DNA of 6,129 nucleotides from Nitrospina sp. (GTDB taxonomy: Bacteria; Nitrospinota; Nitrospinia; Nitrospinales; VA-1): assembly GCA_018665625.1 (NCBI GenBank), contig JABJCF010000613.1:1-6129 (forward strand). Reading direction: 5' to 3'. Under the pieces are notes generated by a model. The model had not been told where the DNA came from. It did not search any database and worked only from the letters and a program-made list of their open reading frames with translations. The position numbers and the translations under genes are program-made. Shown here piece by piece: positions 1-5,663 of this stretch. How positions within the stretch are numbered: position 1 is the first letter of the stretch; every line of letters starts with the position of its first letter.

Positions 1-321
1 AAAGCAAATTATATTAGAATGTCACCATCTAAGGTTATGAGAGTGGCCAATTTAGTACGTGGAAAAAAATTGAATGATAGCAAACAGGTTTTGAGAATTC
101 TCCCTCACAAAGGGGCAAAGCTATTGTTTGACTTGCTAAACTCAGCGGAAGCTAACGCTAAAAATAATCTTGATTTAAATCCTGAGCGGCTGGTTATTTC
201 AAAATTATTAGTTAATGAGGGACCCAGATTGAAGAGGTCTCAAGCACGGGCTCGAGGAAGAGTGTTTGCAATAATAAAAAGAACATGTCATTTGGTGGTT
301 GAATTGGAAGAAAGGAAGTAG
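1..321 (+). CDS. rplV: Large subunit ribosomal protein L22 (uL22), 5'-partial
   Basis: uL22 binds 23S rRNA and lines the peptide exit tunnel with a long beta-hairpin. The frame is open from base 1. The codons before the ATG at 19 read KANYIR, which continues into [17 protein letters not shown], the usual L22 N-terminal helix region. The ATG at 19 is therefore an internal Met, and only a few residues are missing upstream. Visible landmarks are the NAKNNLDL segment in the middle, then [16 protein letters not shown], the basic hairpin that reaches into the tunnel, followed by the [14 protein letters not shown] strand. The 106 visible residues are close to the family's usual length of about 110. 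The stop is TAG. rpsC starts 8 bases downstream, as in standard S10 operons. Identity is certain; only the true start is outside the window. Confidence 0.96.
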   Translation, partial: KANYIRMSPSKVMRVANLVRGKKLNDSKQVLRILPHKGAKLLFDLLNSAEANAKNNLDLNPERLVISKLLVNEGPRLKRSQARARGRVFAIIKRTCHLVVELEERK

Positions 322-329
322 TTAGGCAT

Positions 330-998
330 ATGGGACAAAAAGCACATCCTAATGTAATGAGGATTGGTATCGTAAAGGATTGGGAATCTACATGGTTCGC
401 TGACCAATCTAACTACTCCACATTAATTTTAGAAGATATTAAAATAAAGAGTTTTATCGAAAAAGAGCTAAAACGGGCTGGCGTTGTTAAAGTTGAAGTT
501 CATAGGAAGAGCCAACACACCGAAATTAAAATACACGTGGCGAGACCTGGTGTTGTTTTTGGAAAAGGTGGTAAGGATATTAAGTTCTTAGCAGAAGAAG
601 TTAATAAGTTAATCAACCGGAAAGCTCAGATTACAATAATCGAGGACAAAGATTCTGAAATTAGTTCAAAAATGATTAGAGAGTGGGTAGCTATGCAGCT
701 TGAAAAAAGAAACCCATTTCGACGAGTTATGAAGATGACCGTTCAAAAAGCTATGAAATCAGGCGCTCAAGGTGTAAAGATTGCTTGTGCTGGACGATTG
801 GGAGGCGCTGAAATCGCTAGAACAGAATGGTATAGAGAAGGGCGTGTACCATTACACACGCTTAGAGCGGATATAGATTATGACTATGGAGAGGCTAATA
901 CCACCTTTGGAAAAATAGGAATAAAAGTCTGGATATATAAAGGGGACATTATTAAGAAAAGTAATGTAAAACCAGTACGTAAACAAGCGGATAGTTAA
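330..998 (+). CDS. rpsC: Small subunit ribosomal protein S3 (uS3)
   Basis: uS3 sits at the mRNA entry site of the 30S subunit and contributes to mRNA unwinding. The protein is 222 residues, within the normal range. It opens with the canonical MGQKAHP. A type-II KH domain follows, with the GxxG loop GKGG at residues 78-81 after the ARPG strand. The arginines and lysine that form the mRNA helicase patch in E. coli (R131, R132, K135) appear at the same numbering in FRRVMK. The C-terminal domain carries the signature [18 protein letters not shown] and the motif ending in KVWIYKGDI. All five Trp codons are TGG. The start at 330 is fixed by MGQK. The ribosome binding site is weak: AGG is only 3 bases away, and a better AAGGAA lies inside the end of rplV, so coupling to rplV is likely. 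Confidence 0.98.
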   Translation: MGQKAHPNVMRIGIVKDWESTWFADQSNYSTLILEDIKIKSFIEKELKRAGVVKVEVHRKSQHTEIKIHVARPGVVFGKGGKDIKFLAEEVNKLINRKAQITIIEDKDSEISSKMIREWVAMQLEKRNPFRRVMKMTVQKAMKSGAQGVKIACAGRLGGAEIARTEWYREGRVPLHTLRADIDYDYGEANTTFGKIGIKVWIYKGDIIKKSNVKPVRKQADS

Positions 999-1012
999 AG
1001 AGGAATATTTCA

Positions 1013-1423
1013 ATGTTAATGCCAAAAAAGACTAAATACAGAAAGTTACAAAGAGGACGAAATCGTGGTGTTGCTAGAAGCGGAACTGAAGTTTCTTTTG
1101 GTGATTACGGTTTGAAAGTCATTGAAAATGGGTTGATTACCGATAGACAAATCGAAGCAGCTAGACGAGCTATGACTCGACATATTAAACGTGGCGGTAA
1201 AATTTGGATACGGATTTTTCCAGATAAGAGTATTACTAGATTGCCAGCGGAAACACGTATGGGTAAAGGTAAGGGAAACCCGGAATTTTGGGCGGCAGAG
1301 GTTAAACGTGGTAAAATGGTTTTCGAAATTAGTGGTGTTGAGGAAGAAGTTGCGAAGCGTGCACTAGCGTTGGCTAGTTATAAATTGCCACTTAAAACAA
1401 AGTTTCTTAAAAGAGAATATTAA
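1013..1423 (+). CDS. rplP: Large subunit ribosomal protein L16 (uL16)
   Basis: uL16 helps organise the A-site/peptidyl-transferase side of the 50S subunit and is a late assembly protein. The protein has 136 residues, the family's usual length. Family features in order are [11 protein letters not shown] at the N-terminus, the basic RGRNRG region, FGDYGLKV near residue 30, the [21 protein letters not shown] core, and [22 protein letters not shown]. Arg82 in ETRMGKGKG corresponds to the arginine hydroxylated in E. coli L16 (Arg81); whether it is modified here cannot be told. The start at 1013 is supported by AGAGGA 8 bases upstream. An in-frame ATG two codons later is less well placed. Both Trp codons are TGG. 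It sits in the standard position between rpsC and rpmC. Confidence 0.98.
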   Translation: MLMPKKTKYRKLQRGRNRGVARSGTEVSFGDYGLKVIENGLITDRQIEAARRAMTRHIKRGGKIWIRIFPDKSITRLPAETRMGKGKGNPEFWAAEVKRGKMVFEISGVEEEVAKRALALASYKLPLKTKFLKREY

Positions 1424-1437
1424 ATTAGGATAATTAT

Positions 1438-1620
1438 ATGAGCGAAAATACAATGCAAAAATTAGAAAAAAAGGTATTTGAGATGACTAAGTCTTTATTT
1501 GAGTTGAGAATGAAACTTGTTAGCAATGACTTGAAGGATACATCTAAAATATCAAAAACAAAGCGTGAGATTGCAAGACTGAAAACTCAGCTTGGAAATA
1601 CAAGGAAACAAAATGTCTAA
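1438..1620 (+). CDS. rpmC: Large subunit ribosomal protein L29 (uL29)
   Basis: uL29 is a small two-helix protein near the exit tunnel, where it helps form the docking area for nascent-chain factors. The 60-residue product shows the family's paired helices. The first contains LFELRMKL (about residues 20-27), followed by the loop LKDTSKI and a second helix KTKREIARLKTQL. The start at 1438 has AGGA 7 bases upstream, and the preceding gene ends 14 bases before it. An internal in-frame ATG at 1453 would remove only five residues and has no better ribosome binding site. The last 8 bases overlap the start of rpsQ (ATGTCTAA), a sign of translational coupling. The standard location between L16 and S17 makes the assignment safe despite the short length. 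Confidence 0.95.
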   Translation: MSENTMQKLEKKVFEMTKSLFELRMKLVSNDLKDTSKISKTKREIARLKTQLGNTRKQNV

Positions 1621-1885
1621 AACAAATACGTCTGATGTTAAAGAATTAAACTTTAAAATTATTAAAGGAACTGTGAAAAAGCTGAGTGACAGTCGTACTG
1701 TTCAAGTTCTAGTTGAGGGAATGAAAATTAATTCTAAATACAACAAAAGTTATAAGACCTCTAAGTGCTACCCGTCTGATATTAAAGAGGGGTTTAAAAT
1801 TGCCATTGGAGATTCCGTTTTAATTCAAGAATGCAAGCCAATTAGTAAAACAAAAAAGTGGTTTGTAAAAGAAGTTATATCATAG
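1613..1885 (+). CDS. rpsQ: Small subunit ribosomal protein S17 (uS17)
   Basis: uS17 is a primary 16S rRNA-binding protein with an OB fold. The product is 90 residues, within family range. The core is recognisable: FKIIKGTVKKLSDSRTVQVLVEG corresponds to the usual G-x-V-x-S-x-K-T-x-x-V strand pair. IAIGDSVLIQECKPISKTKKWFV is the strongly conserved C-terminal GD-V-I-E-RP-SKTK-W block. The middle (KYNKSYKTSKCYPSDI) is more divergent than usual. I chose the ATG at 1613, inside the rpmC stop region, because AAGGAAA lies just upstream and the extra seven residues from a TTG at 1592 do not look like S17. The start therefore overlaps rpmC by 8 bases. The stop TAG at 1883 runs into the rplN ribosome binding site (TAGGAG). 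Confidence 0.95.
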   Translation: MSKTNTSDVKELNFKIIKGTVKKLSDSRTVQVLVEGMKINSKYNKSYKTSKCYPSDIKEGFKIAIGDSVLIQECKPISKTKKWFVKEVIS

Positions 1886-1897
1886 GAGTAATGGAAT

Positions 1898-2266
1898 ATG
1901 GTTCAAGTTGAGTCAAGATTAAAGGTGGCCGATAACTCAGGCGCAAAAGAAGTATTGGTAATCCGGGTCTTAGGTGGTTCTCATCGGAAATATGCCAGAG
2001 TTGGAGATAGGGTGGTATGTGTTGTAAAAAAGGCAATACCTAATGGGACGGTTAAAAAGAGTGAGGTTGTAAAAGGTGTAGTGGTTCGGACTAAAGGGAA
2101 GATTAATCGAGAAGATGGAACTGTTGTACGTTTCGATGAAAACGCTATAGTACTTATAAATCCCGATGGGAATCCAGTTGCGACTAGAATATTTGGACCG
2201 GTTCCTCGTGAATTGAGAGACAAAGGTTATTCTAAAATTGTTTCCTTGGCACCAGAGGTTTTATAG
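1898..2266 (+). CDS. rplN: Large subunit ribosomal protein L14 (uL14)
   Basis: uL14 forms part of the 50S intersubunit surface, contacting 16S rRNA (bridge B8) and the region where RsfS and translational GTPases act. The product is exactly 122 residues, the standard bacterial length. It is highly conserved end to end: [18 protein letters not shown] at the N-terminus, [22 protein letters not shown] with the following VKGVVVRTK strand, [10 protein letters not shown], and the C-terminal [26 protein letters not shown]. This is the first gene of the spc-type block. The start at 1898 is 9 bases after GGAG. A nearer ATG at 1891 is out of frame and hits a stop after six codons. Confidence 0.99.
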   Translation: MVQVESRLKVADNSGAKEVLVIRVLGGSHRKYARVGDRVVCVVKKAIPNGTVKKSEVVKGVVVRTKGKINREDGTVVRFDENAIVLINPDGNPVATRIFGPVPRELRDKGYSKIVSLAPEVL

Positions 2267-2277
2267 GAGTTATATAT

Positions 2278-2586
2278 ATGAACAAGATTAAAAAAGGCGA
2301 TGAAGTAGTTATCACCGTTGGTAAAGATAAGGGAAAAAAGGGTGTCGTTAAGGCCGTCATGCCTAAGGCAGGAAAGTTGACTGTTGAAAAGTTGAACATT
2401 ATTACTAAACACGTGAAAGGAAATGAGCAGAATAAAGGTAGCATTGAGAAGCTGGAAGGCCAGATTGATGCATCTAATGTCAAGCTGATTTCTCCTGAGT
2501 CTAAAAAAGGAGAAAAGGTCGGGTTCCTAAGAAAAGATGACAAGAAAATGCGCAAGTTAAAAAAGTCGTCTTACGTTCTAGGCTAA
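2278..2586 (+). CDS. rplX: Large subunit ribosomal protein L24 (uL24)
   Basis: uL24 is an assembly-initiating 23S rRNA-binding protein near the tunnel exit. The protein is 102 residues, typical of the family. A KOW motif occupies about residues 5-35 (KKGDEVVITVGKDKGKKGVVKAV), including the invariant GKDKGKKG loop. It is followed by VEKLNIITKHVK, equivalent to the usual V-G-x-N-x-x-K-K-H-x-K segment. IDASNVKLISPESKKGEKVGFL is the normal C-terminal domain. The C-terminal tail is lysine-rich. The start at 2278 has AGGAG ending 8 bases upstream, overlapping the rplN stop. The stop TAA at 2584 is directly followed by the GGTGGA that serves rplE. Confidence 0.97.
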   Translation: MNKIKKGDEVVITVGKDKGKKGVVKAVMPKAGKLTVEKLNIITKHVKGNEQNKGSIEKLEGQIDASNVKLISPESKKGEKVGFLRKDDKKMRKLKKSSYVLG

Positions 2587-2592
2587 GGTGGA
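2587..2592 (+). promoter_or_regulatory. Ribosome binding site of rplE (GGTGGA)
   Basis: GGTGGA lies 6 bases before the ATG at 2599. The same element precedes rpsN (3147) and rplR (4303) at 5-6 bases from their ATGs. It decides the rplE start: the ATG at 2599, upstream of the in-frame TGA, has a proper ribosome binding site, while the later ATG at 2692 has none. Confidence 0.75.
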
Positions 2593-2598
2593 AATATT

Positions 2599-3141
2599 AT
2601 GAGTGGAATTAAACAATGATATAAAGAAAAAGTTACAAAAAGACTCCAAGAAAAGTTTGGATACGCCAATGTACATCAGATCCCTAAGATAATGAAAGTT
2701 GTCATTAGTAGGGGGGCCGGTGAATCAATTTCAAACAGCAAGGCAATAGATAGTGCTGTAATTGACGTCAGGTCTATTAGTGGGCAGAAGCCTCTTTTGA
2801 CTAAGGCTAAAAAGTCTATTTCCAACTTCAAACTGAGAGAAGGTCAGATTATTGGAAGTATGGTCACTCTTAGAAACCAGAAGATGTACGAATTTGTGGA
2901 AAAGTTGGTTCGGATTTCTCTTCCTAAAATTCGAGATTTTCGTGGAATTCCACGAAAATCCTTTGACGGACGAGGTAATTATAATCTTGGTATAAAAGAT
3001 TGTACTATTTTTCCCGAAATTGATTTAGATAAAGTTGACAAAATACGGGGTTTTAATATAGCCGTAATAACGTCTGCGAATACTAATGAGGAAGCTTTCG
3101 AGTTGTTAAAGGAAGTTGGCTTTCCTTTTAGGATGAATTAG
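2599..3141 (+). CDS. rplE: Large subunit ribosomal protein L5 (uL5) with an in-frame TGA at codon 7
   Basis: uL5 binds 5S rRNA and forms a bridge to the 30S head. Read from the ATG at 2599, the frame gives 180 codons before the TAG stop, matching the normal length (E. coli about 179), but codon 7 (2617-2619) is TGA. The residues around it, MSGIKQ-[TGA]-YKEKV, align with the usual N-terminus (E. coli MAKLHDYYKDEV). After it comes [24 protein letters not shown], the conserved continuation. The TGA sits at a variable position where E. coli has Tyr. Further on are [33 protein letters not shown] and FPEI, all classic L5. The next ATG (2692) has no ribosome binding site and would delete about 31 conserved residues. 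The identity is certain. How the TGA is decoded is open: recoding to Trp or another residue, readthrough, or sequence error. Confidence 0.93.
2617..2619 (+). other. In-frame TGA codon within rplE (possible recoded UGA)
   Basis: This is the only in-frame TGA inside any of the 15 coding regions. The preceding codons (MSGIKQ) and the following codons (YKEKV) both match L5, in the same frame, so no frameshift is needed. The +1 frame is open only to about 2690 and does not encode L5; the ATG overlapping the TGA (ATGATATAA, 2616-2624) closes after two codons. Trp is the simplest sense reading because TGG to TGA is silent under that code. Gly, Arg and Cys codons are also one base away. Confidence 0.85.
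2935..2960. repeat. Perfect 26-bp palindrome inside rplE
   Basis: The stretch from GATTTTCG at 2935 to CGAAAATC at 2960 equals its own reverse complement over all 26 bases, centred on GAATTC at 2945-2950. It encodes the conserved L5 segment DFRGIPRK. In mRNA it could fold into a hairpin with about 11 paired bases per arm around a small loop. No function is known to me; it may be chance within coding sequence. Confidence 0.9.
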
Positions 3142-3158
3142 GGATAGGTGGAGAAATA

Positions 3159-3341
3159 ATGGCAAAAACGAGTATGGTTTTAAAGAATTTGAAAAAAGTT
3201 GACACGACTCAGCATCGGAATAGGTGCAACATTTGTGGTAGACCAAGAGGGTTTATGAGATCTTTTGGTTTGTGTAGACTTTGTTTTAGAAAAATGGCAG
3301 GTAGTGGTAAATTACCTGGTGTAAAAAAGGCATCTTGGTAG
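3159..3341 (+). CDS. rpsN: Small subunit ribosomal protein S14, zinc-binding type (uS14, type Z)
   Basis: uS14 is a late-assembling protein of the 30S head. This is the short form, 60 residues, starting MAKTSMVLK. It carries four cysteines as CNIC (residues 23-26) and CRLC (39-42), the zinc ribbon that defines the C+ form. The conserved [21 protein letters not shown] core and the C-terminal PGVKKASW are both present. Bacteria with long, cysteine-free S14 lack these motifs. GGTGGAG lies 5 bases before the ATG at 3159. The stop TAG at 3339 overlaps the AGGAG of rpsH. The terminal Trp is encoded TGG. The position between L5 and S8 is the standard spc order. Confidence 0.98.
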   Translation: MAKTSMVLKNLKKVDTTQHRNRCNICGRPRGFMRSFGLCRLCFRKMAGSGKLPGVKKASW

Positions 3342-3351
3342 GAGTATAAAT

Positions 3352-3753
3352 ATGAAAATTACAGACCCAATTGCTGATTTGTTTTGTAGAATCAAAAACG
3401 CAATTAACGTTAAGTCCCCTGATCTTGTAGTTCCCTTTTCAAAAATAAAATTGGGAATTTGTAAAATATTAAAGGATGAAGGTTTTATTAAGTCCTATGA
3501 CGTAGTTAGTATAGACTTAAATAAGCAGTCAATAAAAATTGTTTTAAAGTATGCACCAAGCGGATCCTCTTTGATTAAAGAGATGAAACGGGTAAGCAAG
3601 TGTAGTAAACGAGTTTATTGCAAAAAGGCGAGTATTCCAAAGGTGCTTGGTGGTTTTGGGATAAGTATTTTGTCCACTACAAAAGGGATTCTTGATGGTA
3701 AGACAGCTAGAATAAATAACCTTGGTGGCGAGCTACTTGGGTTAGTTTATTGA
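3352..3753 (+). CDS. rpsH: Small subunit ribosomal protein S8 (uS8), TGA-terminated
   Basis: uS8 binds the central domain of 16S rRNA and, in E. coli, represses spc operon translation by binding mRNA near the rplE start. The product is 133 residues, the usual length. Motifs are MKITDPIADLFCRIKNA at the N-terminus, the FSKIKLGICKILKDEGFI helix, and the C-terminal rRNA-binding part IPKVLGGFGISILSTTKGILDGKTAR. It ends GGELLGLVY, collinear with family ends such as GGELICEVW. This is the only gene here that ends at TGA. If UGA were always sense, S8 would gain 19 residues and run 47 bases into rplF, to TAA at 3808. The AGGAG for rplF begins at the last base of the TGA, as at the TAG junctions, which supports TGA as the real stop. 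The start at 3352 has AGGAG 7 bases upstream. Confidence 0.96.
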   Translation: MKITDPIADLFCRIKNAINVKSPDLVVPFSKIKLGICKILKDEGFIKSYDVVSIDLNKQSIKIVLKYAPSGSSLIKEMKRVSKCSKRVYCKKASIPKVLGGFGISILSTTKGILDGKTARINNLGGELLGLVY

Positions 3754-3763
3754 GGAGTACAAC

Positions 3764-4303
3764 ATGTCAAGAATAGGAAAAAAGCCGGTCTTTTTAAAAG
3801 ATGGGGCTAAAGTAGAGTTTAACAACGGGATTGTAAAAGTTAGTGGACCTAAAGGCACTCTGGCTAGAGAAATTGCCCCAGAAATTTCATTATCCATAAC
3901 TGATACTGTTGTAAAAGTTGAGCGTTCATCTGAAGACAAAAAAATTCGAGCGAAACATGGTTTGTATCGGTCGTTGATTAAGAATATGGTAGAAGGTGTA
4001 ACCGTTGGGTTTTTGAAGGATTTAGAATTAGTTGGAGTTGGGTATCGAGTTAAAAAAGAAGGTAATGGTCTTAATTTTAGTCTAGGCTATTCTCATCCGG
4101 TTGTTTATGCTTGTCCAGAGGGTATCGATTTTACCTTGGAAGGCCAAACTAAGATAAAAATTAGTGGAATTGACAAGGAATTAGTGGGCAGTGTTGCTGC
4201 CAACTTAGTAAAACTTAGAAAGCCCGACGCGTATAAAGGGAAAGGTGTAAGGTTTGTTGGCGTTCCGCTTAAATTAAAAGCGGGAAAAAGTGTCAAAAAA
4301 TAG
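3764..4303 (+). CDS. rplF: Large subunit ribosomal protein L6 (uL6)
   Basis: uL6 lies near the sarcin-ricin loop at the base of the factor-binding stalk. It consists of two similar alpha/beta domains. The protein is 179 residues, typical. The N-terminal domain starts MSRIGKKPV and contains VKVSGPKGTLARE. A helix HGLYRSLIKNMVEGVTVGF leads to the second domain, LELVGVGYRVKKEG, then NFSLGYSHPV. The C-terminal signature reads RKPDAYKGKGVRFVG, with Asp-Ala where most families have Glu-Pro; the rest of the motif is intact. The start at 3764 has GAGGAG 6 bases upstream overlapping the rpsH TGA. The stop TAG at 4301 is fused with the GGTGGAG of rplR. Confidence 0.97.
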   Translation: MSRIGKKPVFLKDGAKVEFNNGIVKVSGPKGTLAREIAPEISLSITDTVVKVERSSEDKKIRAKHGLYRSLIKNMVEGVTVGFLKDLELVGVGYRVKKEGNGLNFSLGYSHPVVYACPEGIDFTLEGQTKIKISGIDKELVGSVAANLVKLRKPDAYKGKGVRFVGVPLKLKAGKSVKK

Positions 4304-4314
4304 GTGGAGATAAA

Positions 4315-4635
4315 ATGGCAATTAACAAGTATGTAAGAAAACGTAAGATCTTAAAAGGGCAAGACAGATTGAGGCTAGTAGTTTCACGAAGTCATAACGC
4401 CATTGTTGCTCAAATCATTGACGATGCTAAGGGAGTCACCTTAGTTTCTTCTACTTCAATAAAATCGAAAAATGGTGGGAACGTTGAGGCTGCATTTACA
4501 GCCGGCGTTGAATTGGGCGAAAAGGCAAAAGAATCTGATATTAAGATTGTTTGGTTTGATAGGAATAATTATTTGTATACGGGGCGCGTTAAGGCTTTAG
4601 CTGACGGTGCTAGAAAATCAGGTTTAAAATTTTAA
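4315..4635 (+). CDS. rplR: Large subunit ribosomal protein L18 (uL18), short N-terminus
   Basis: uL18 binds 5S rRNA together with uL5 and anchors the 5S particle in the central protuberance. The product is 106 residues, about 10-15 shorter than typical bacterial L18. The shortening is at the basic N-terminal extension, which here is only MAINKYVRKRKILKGQD. The fold core is intact: RLRLVVSRSHNAIVAQIIDD, TLVSSTS, the VELGEKAKE helix, WFDRNNYLYTGRVKALADGARKSGLKF. The start at 4315 is fixed by GGTGGAG 5 bases upstream, directly after the rplF stop, so the shortness is not a start error. The N-terminal tail contacts 5S rRNA, so the contact may be reduced (inference). Confidence 0.97.
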   Translation: MAINKYVRKRKILKGQDRLRLVVSRSHNAIVAQIIDDAKGVTLVSSTSIKSKNGGNVEAAFTAGVELGEKAKESDIKIVWFDRNNYLYTGRVKALADGARKSGLKF

Positions 4636-4650
4636 AGGAGTTATGTAACG

Positions 4651-5217
4651 ATGCTAAAGAATAATTCGTCTGGAAAAGGCAGAGATTCAACATTTGGAAA
4701 AGGCAAAGATTCAACGTTTGTTGAACAAGCATTTAAAATTAGTCGGGTTAACAAAGTCACCACTGGGGGTAAACGGTTAGCATTTAGAGCATTCGTTATC
4801 GTGGGCGACAAAAACGGTAGAGTTGGTATTGGAGTAGGCAAGTCCAAGGAGGTTCCGGTTGCTATTAAAAAAGGGATCGATCGGGCAAAAAAAAGTTTGC
4901 TTATTGTTAATATTGTCAACGGGACGTTACCACATGAAGTTTTGGGTGAATTCGGAGCAGCAAAAGTTCTGTTGAAGCCTGCTAAACCTGGTACAGGAGT
5001 AATCGCTGGTGGAAGTGTACGAATATTGTTGGAGTCTGCAGGGTTTAAAGATGTAGTTGCTAAGTGTCTTGGTGGGTCAAATACTATTAATAACGCAAAA
5101 GCCGCTATTGAAGGGTTAAAGACTTTGAGAGATTACAATGAACAAGTTAAATTAAGAGGTAAACGGTTTTCTGTTACGATTAAAGAGTCCAAAAAGGAAA
5201 CTGTGAAAAATGGATAA
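4651..5217 (+). CDS. rpsE: Small subunit ribosomal protein S5 (uS5)
   Basis: uS5 lies at the mRNA entry site and affects decoding fidelity. The protein is 188 residues. After a low-complexity N-terminus comes the S5 double-stranded-RNA-binding-like domain: [32 protein letters not shown], then [16 protein letters not shown]. The C-terminal domain follows: [63 protein letters not shown]. Residues 8-23 are a tandem repeat, GKGRDSTF then GKGKDSTF. The start at 4651 lies 10 bases after AAAGGAG; a closer ATG at 4643 is followed at once by TAA. rpmD (L30), normally next, is absent. The last 8 bases overlap rplO (ATGGATAA). Confidence 0.98.
   Translation: MLKNNSSGKGRDSTFGKGKDSTFVEQAFKISRVNKVTTGGKRLAFRAFVIVGDKNGRVGIGVGKSKEVPVAIKKGIDRAKKSLLIVNIVNGTLPHEVLGEFGAAKVLLKPAKPGTGVIAGGSVRILLESAGFKDVVAKCLGGSNTINNAKAAIEGLKTLRDYNEQVKLRGKRFSVTIKESKKETVKNG
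4672..4719 (+). repeat. Tandem 24-bp duplication in the rpsE N-terminal coding region
   Basis: Two adjacent 24-base units (4672-4695 and 4696-4719) differ at only two bases. They encode GKGRDSTF and GKGKDSTF, in frame. The unit length of 8 codons preserves the reading frame. This looks like a recent in-frame duplication in the flexible S5 N-terminus. Confidence 0.92.
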
Positions 5218-5662
5218 AATAGAGTTAAAACCCCAAAAAGGGTCTGTTAAAAACCGGACTAGAAAAGGCCGAGGTAACTCATCTGGTCATGGCGGGGAAT
5301 GTGGTCGAGGGCACAAGGGCCAAAGAAGTAGATCTGGATTTTCGCAGATGTCGGGGTTTGAGGGTGGACAAATGCCACTTTATCGAAGGATTCCAAAGAA
5401 AAATGGTTTTTTTAATTTTAATCGAAAAGAAGTCGTCGCGTTTAATTTAGAATATATTAGTGAAATATGTAAAACAAGTGGAGTTAGTGAAATTGACCTG
5501 AGGGATTTTCTTAGCAAGACACAGAAGTCTACGGGCGCTTTGGTGAAAGTTTTGGGAAATGGTGAATTATCAGGTGGGTTAAGCATTATTGCAGACAGAT
5601 TTTCTAAAACTGCAATCAGTAAAATAGCAAGTTCGAAGGGCAAAGCAGAAGTAATTAAATAG
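5210..5662 (+). CDS. rplO: Large subunit ribosomal protein L15 (uL15)
   Basis: uL15 is a 23S rRNA-binding protein with a long, basic, Gly-rich N-terminal extension needed in 50S assembly. The product is 150 residues, typical. The extension reads [38 protein letters not shown], with the classic [14 protein letters not shown] pattern. [18 protein letters not shown] follows. The C-terminal globular half ([25 protein letters not shown] in outline) matches the family's VLGxGxLxxxLxxxAxxxSxxA pattern. The start at 5210 overlaps the end of rpsE by 8 bases; AAGGA inside rpsE lies 11 bases upstream. No rpmD lies between rpsE and rplO, so the pair is directly coupled. The stop TAG at 5660 is one base from the secY ATG. 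Confidence 0.97.
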   Translation: MDKIELKPQKGSVKNRTRKGRGNSSGHGGECGRGHKGQRSRSGFSQMSGFEGGQMPLYRRIPKKNGFFNFNRKEVVAFNLEYISEICKTSGVSEIDLRDFLSKTQKSTGALVKVLGNGELSGGLSIIADRFSKTAISKIASSKGKAEVIK

Positions 5663-5663
5663 G

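Noticed and set aside
1891..1911. Six-codon open frame from the ATG at 1891 ahead of rplN
   Set aside because: The GGAG is only two bases from this ATG, too close, while the rplN ATG at 1898 is at a normal distance. Probably chance.
1981..2223. Antisense open frames of 60-107 codons opposite rplN, rplX, rplF, rpsE and rplO, and one opposite secY
   Set aside because: They lie fully within strongly conserved genes on the other strand, resemble no family, and have no ribosome binding sites; they are reading-frame shadows.
2617..2619. Selenocysteine at the rplE TGA
   Set aside because: L5 is not known as a selenoprotein and the position is not a redox site. I see no clear hairpin just downstream of the codon.
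2599..2624. A short leader peptide (six codons ending at TGA) or a frameshift/re-initiation site
   Set aside because: The ATG overlapping the TGA (2616) closes at once with TAA. The +1 frame encodes nothing L5-like and ends at about 2690. The L5 frame is the same before and after the TGA, so no frameshift is required.
2587..2640. S8 autoregulatory RNA structure at the rplE start, as in E. coli
   Set aside because: The location would fit, but I cannot see a helix resembling the 16S rRNA S8 site in this A-rich stretch.
2692..3141. rplE starting at the ATG at 2692 as a 149-residue protein that avoids the TGA
   Set aside because: No ribosome binding site lies upstream, and the conserved N-terminal residues including KFGYANV and IPKI would be lost. 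The full-length frame from 2599 matches the family on both sides of the TGA.
4887..4894. A8 run in rpsE as a programmed slippage site
   Set aside because: The gene reads through in a single frame with full S5 homology on both sides, and A-rich Lys codons are normal in this composition.
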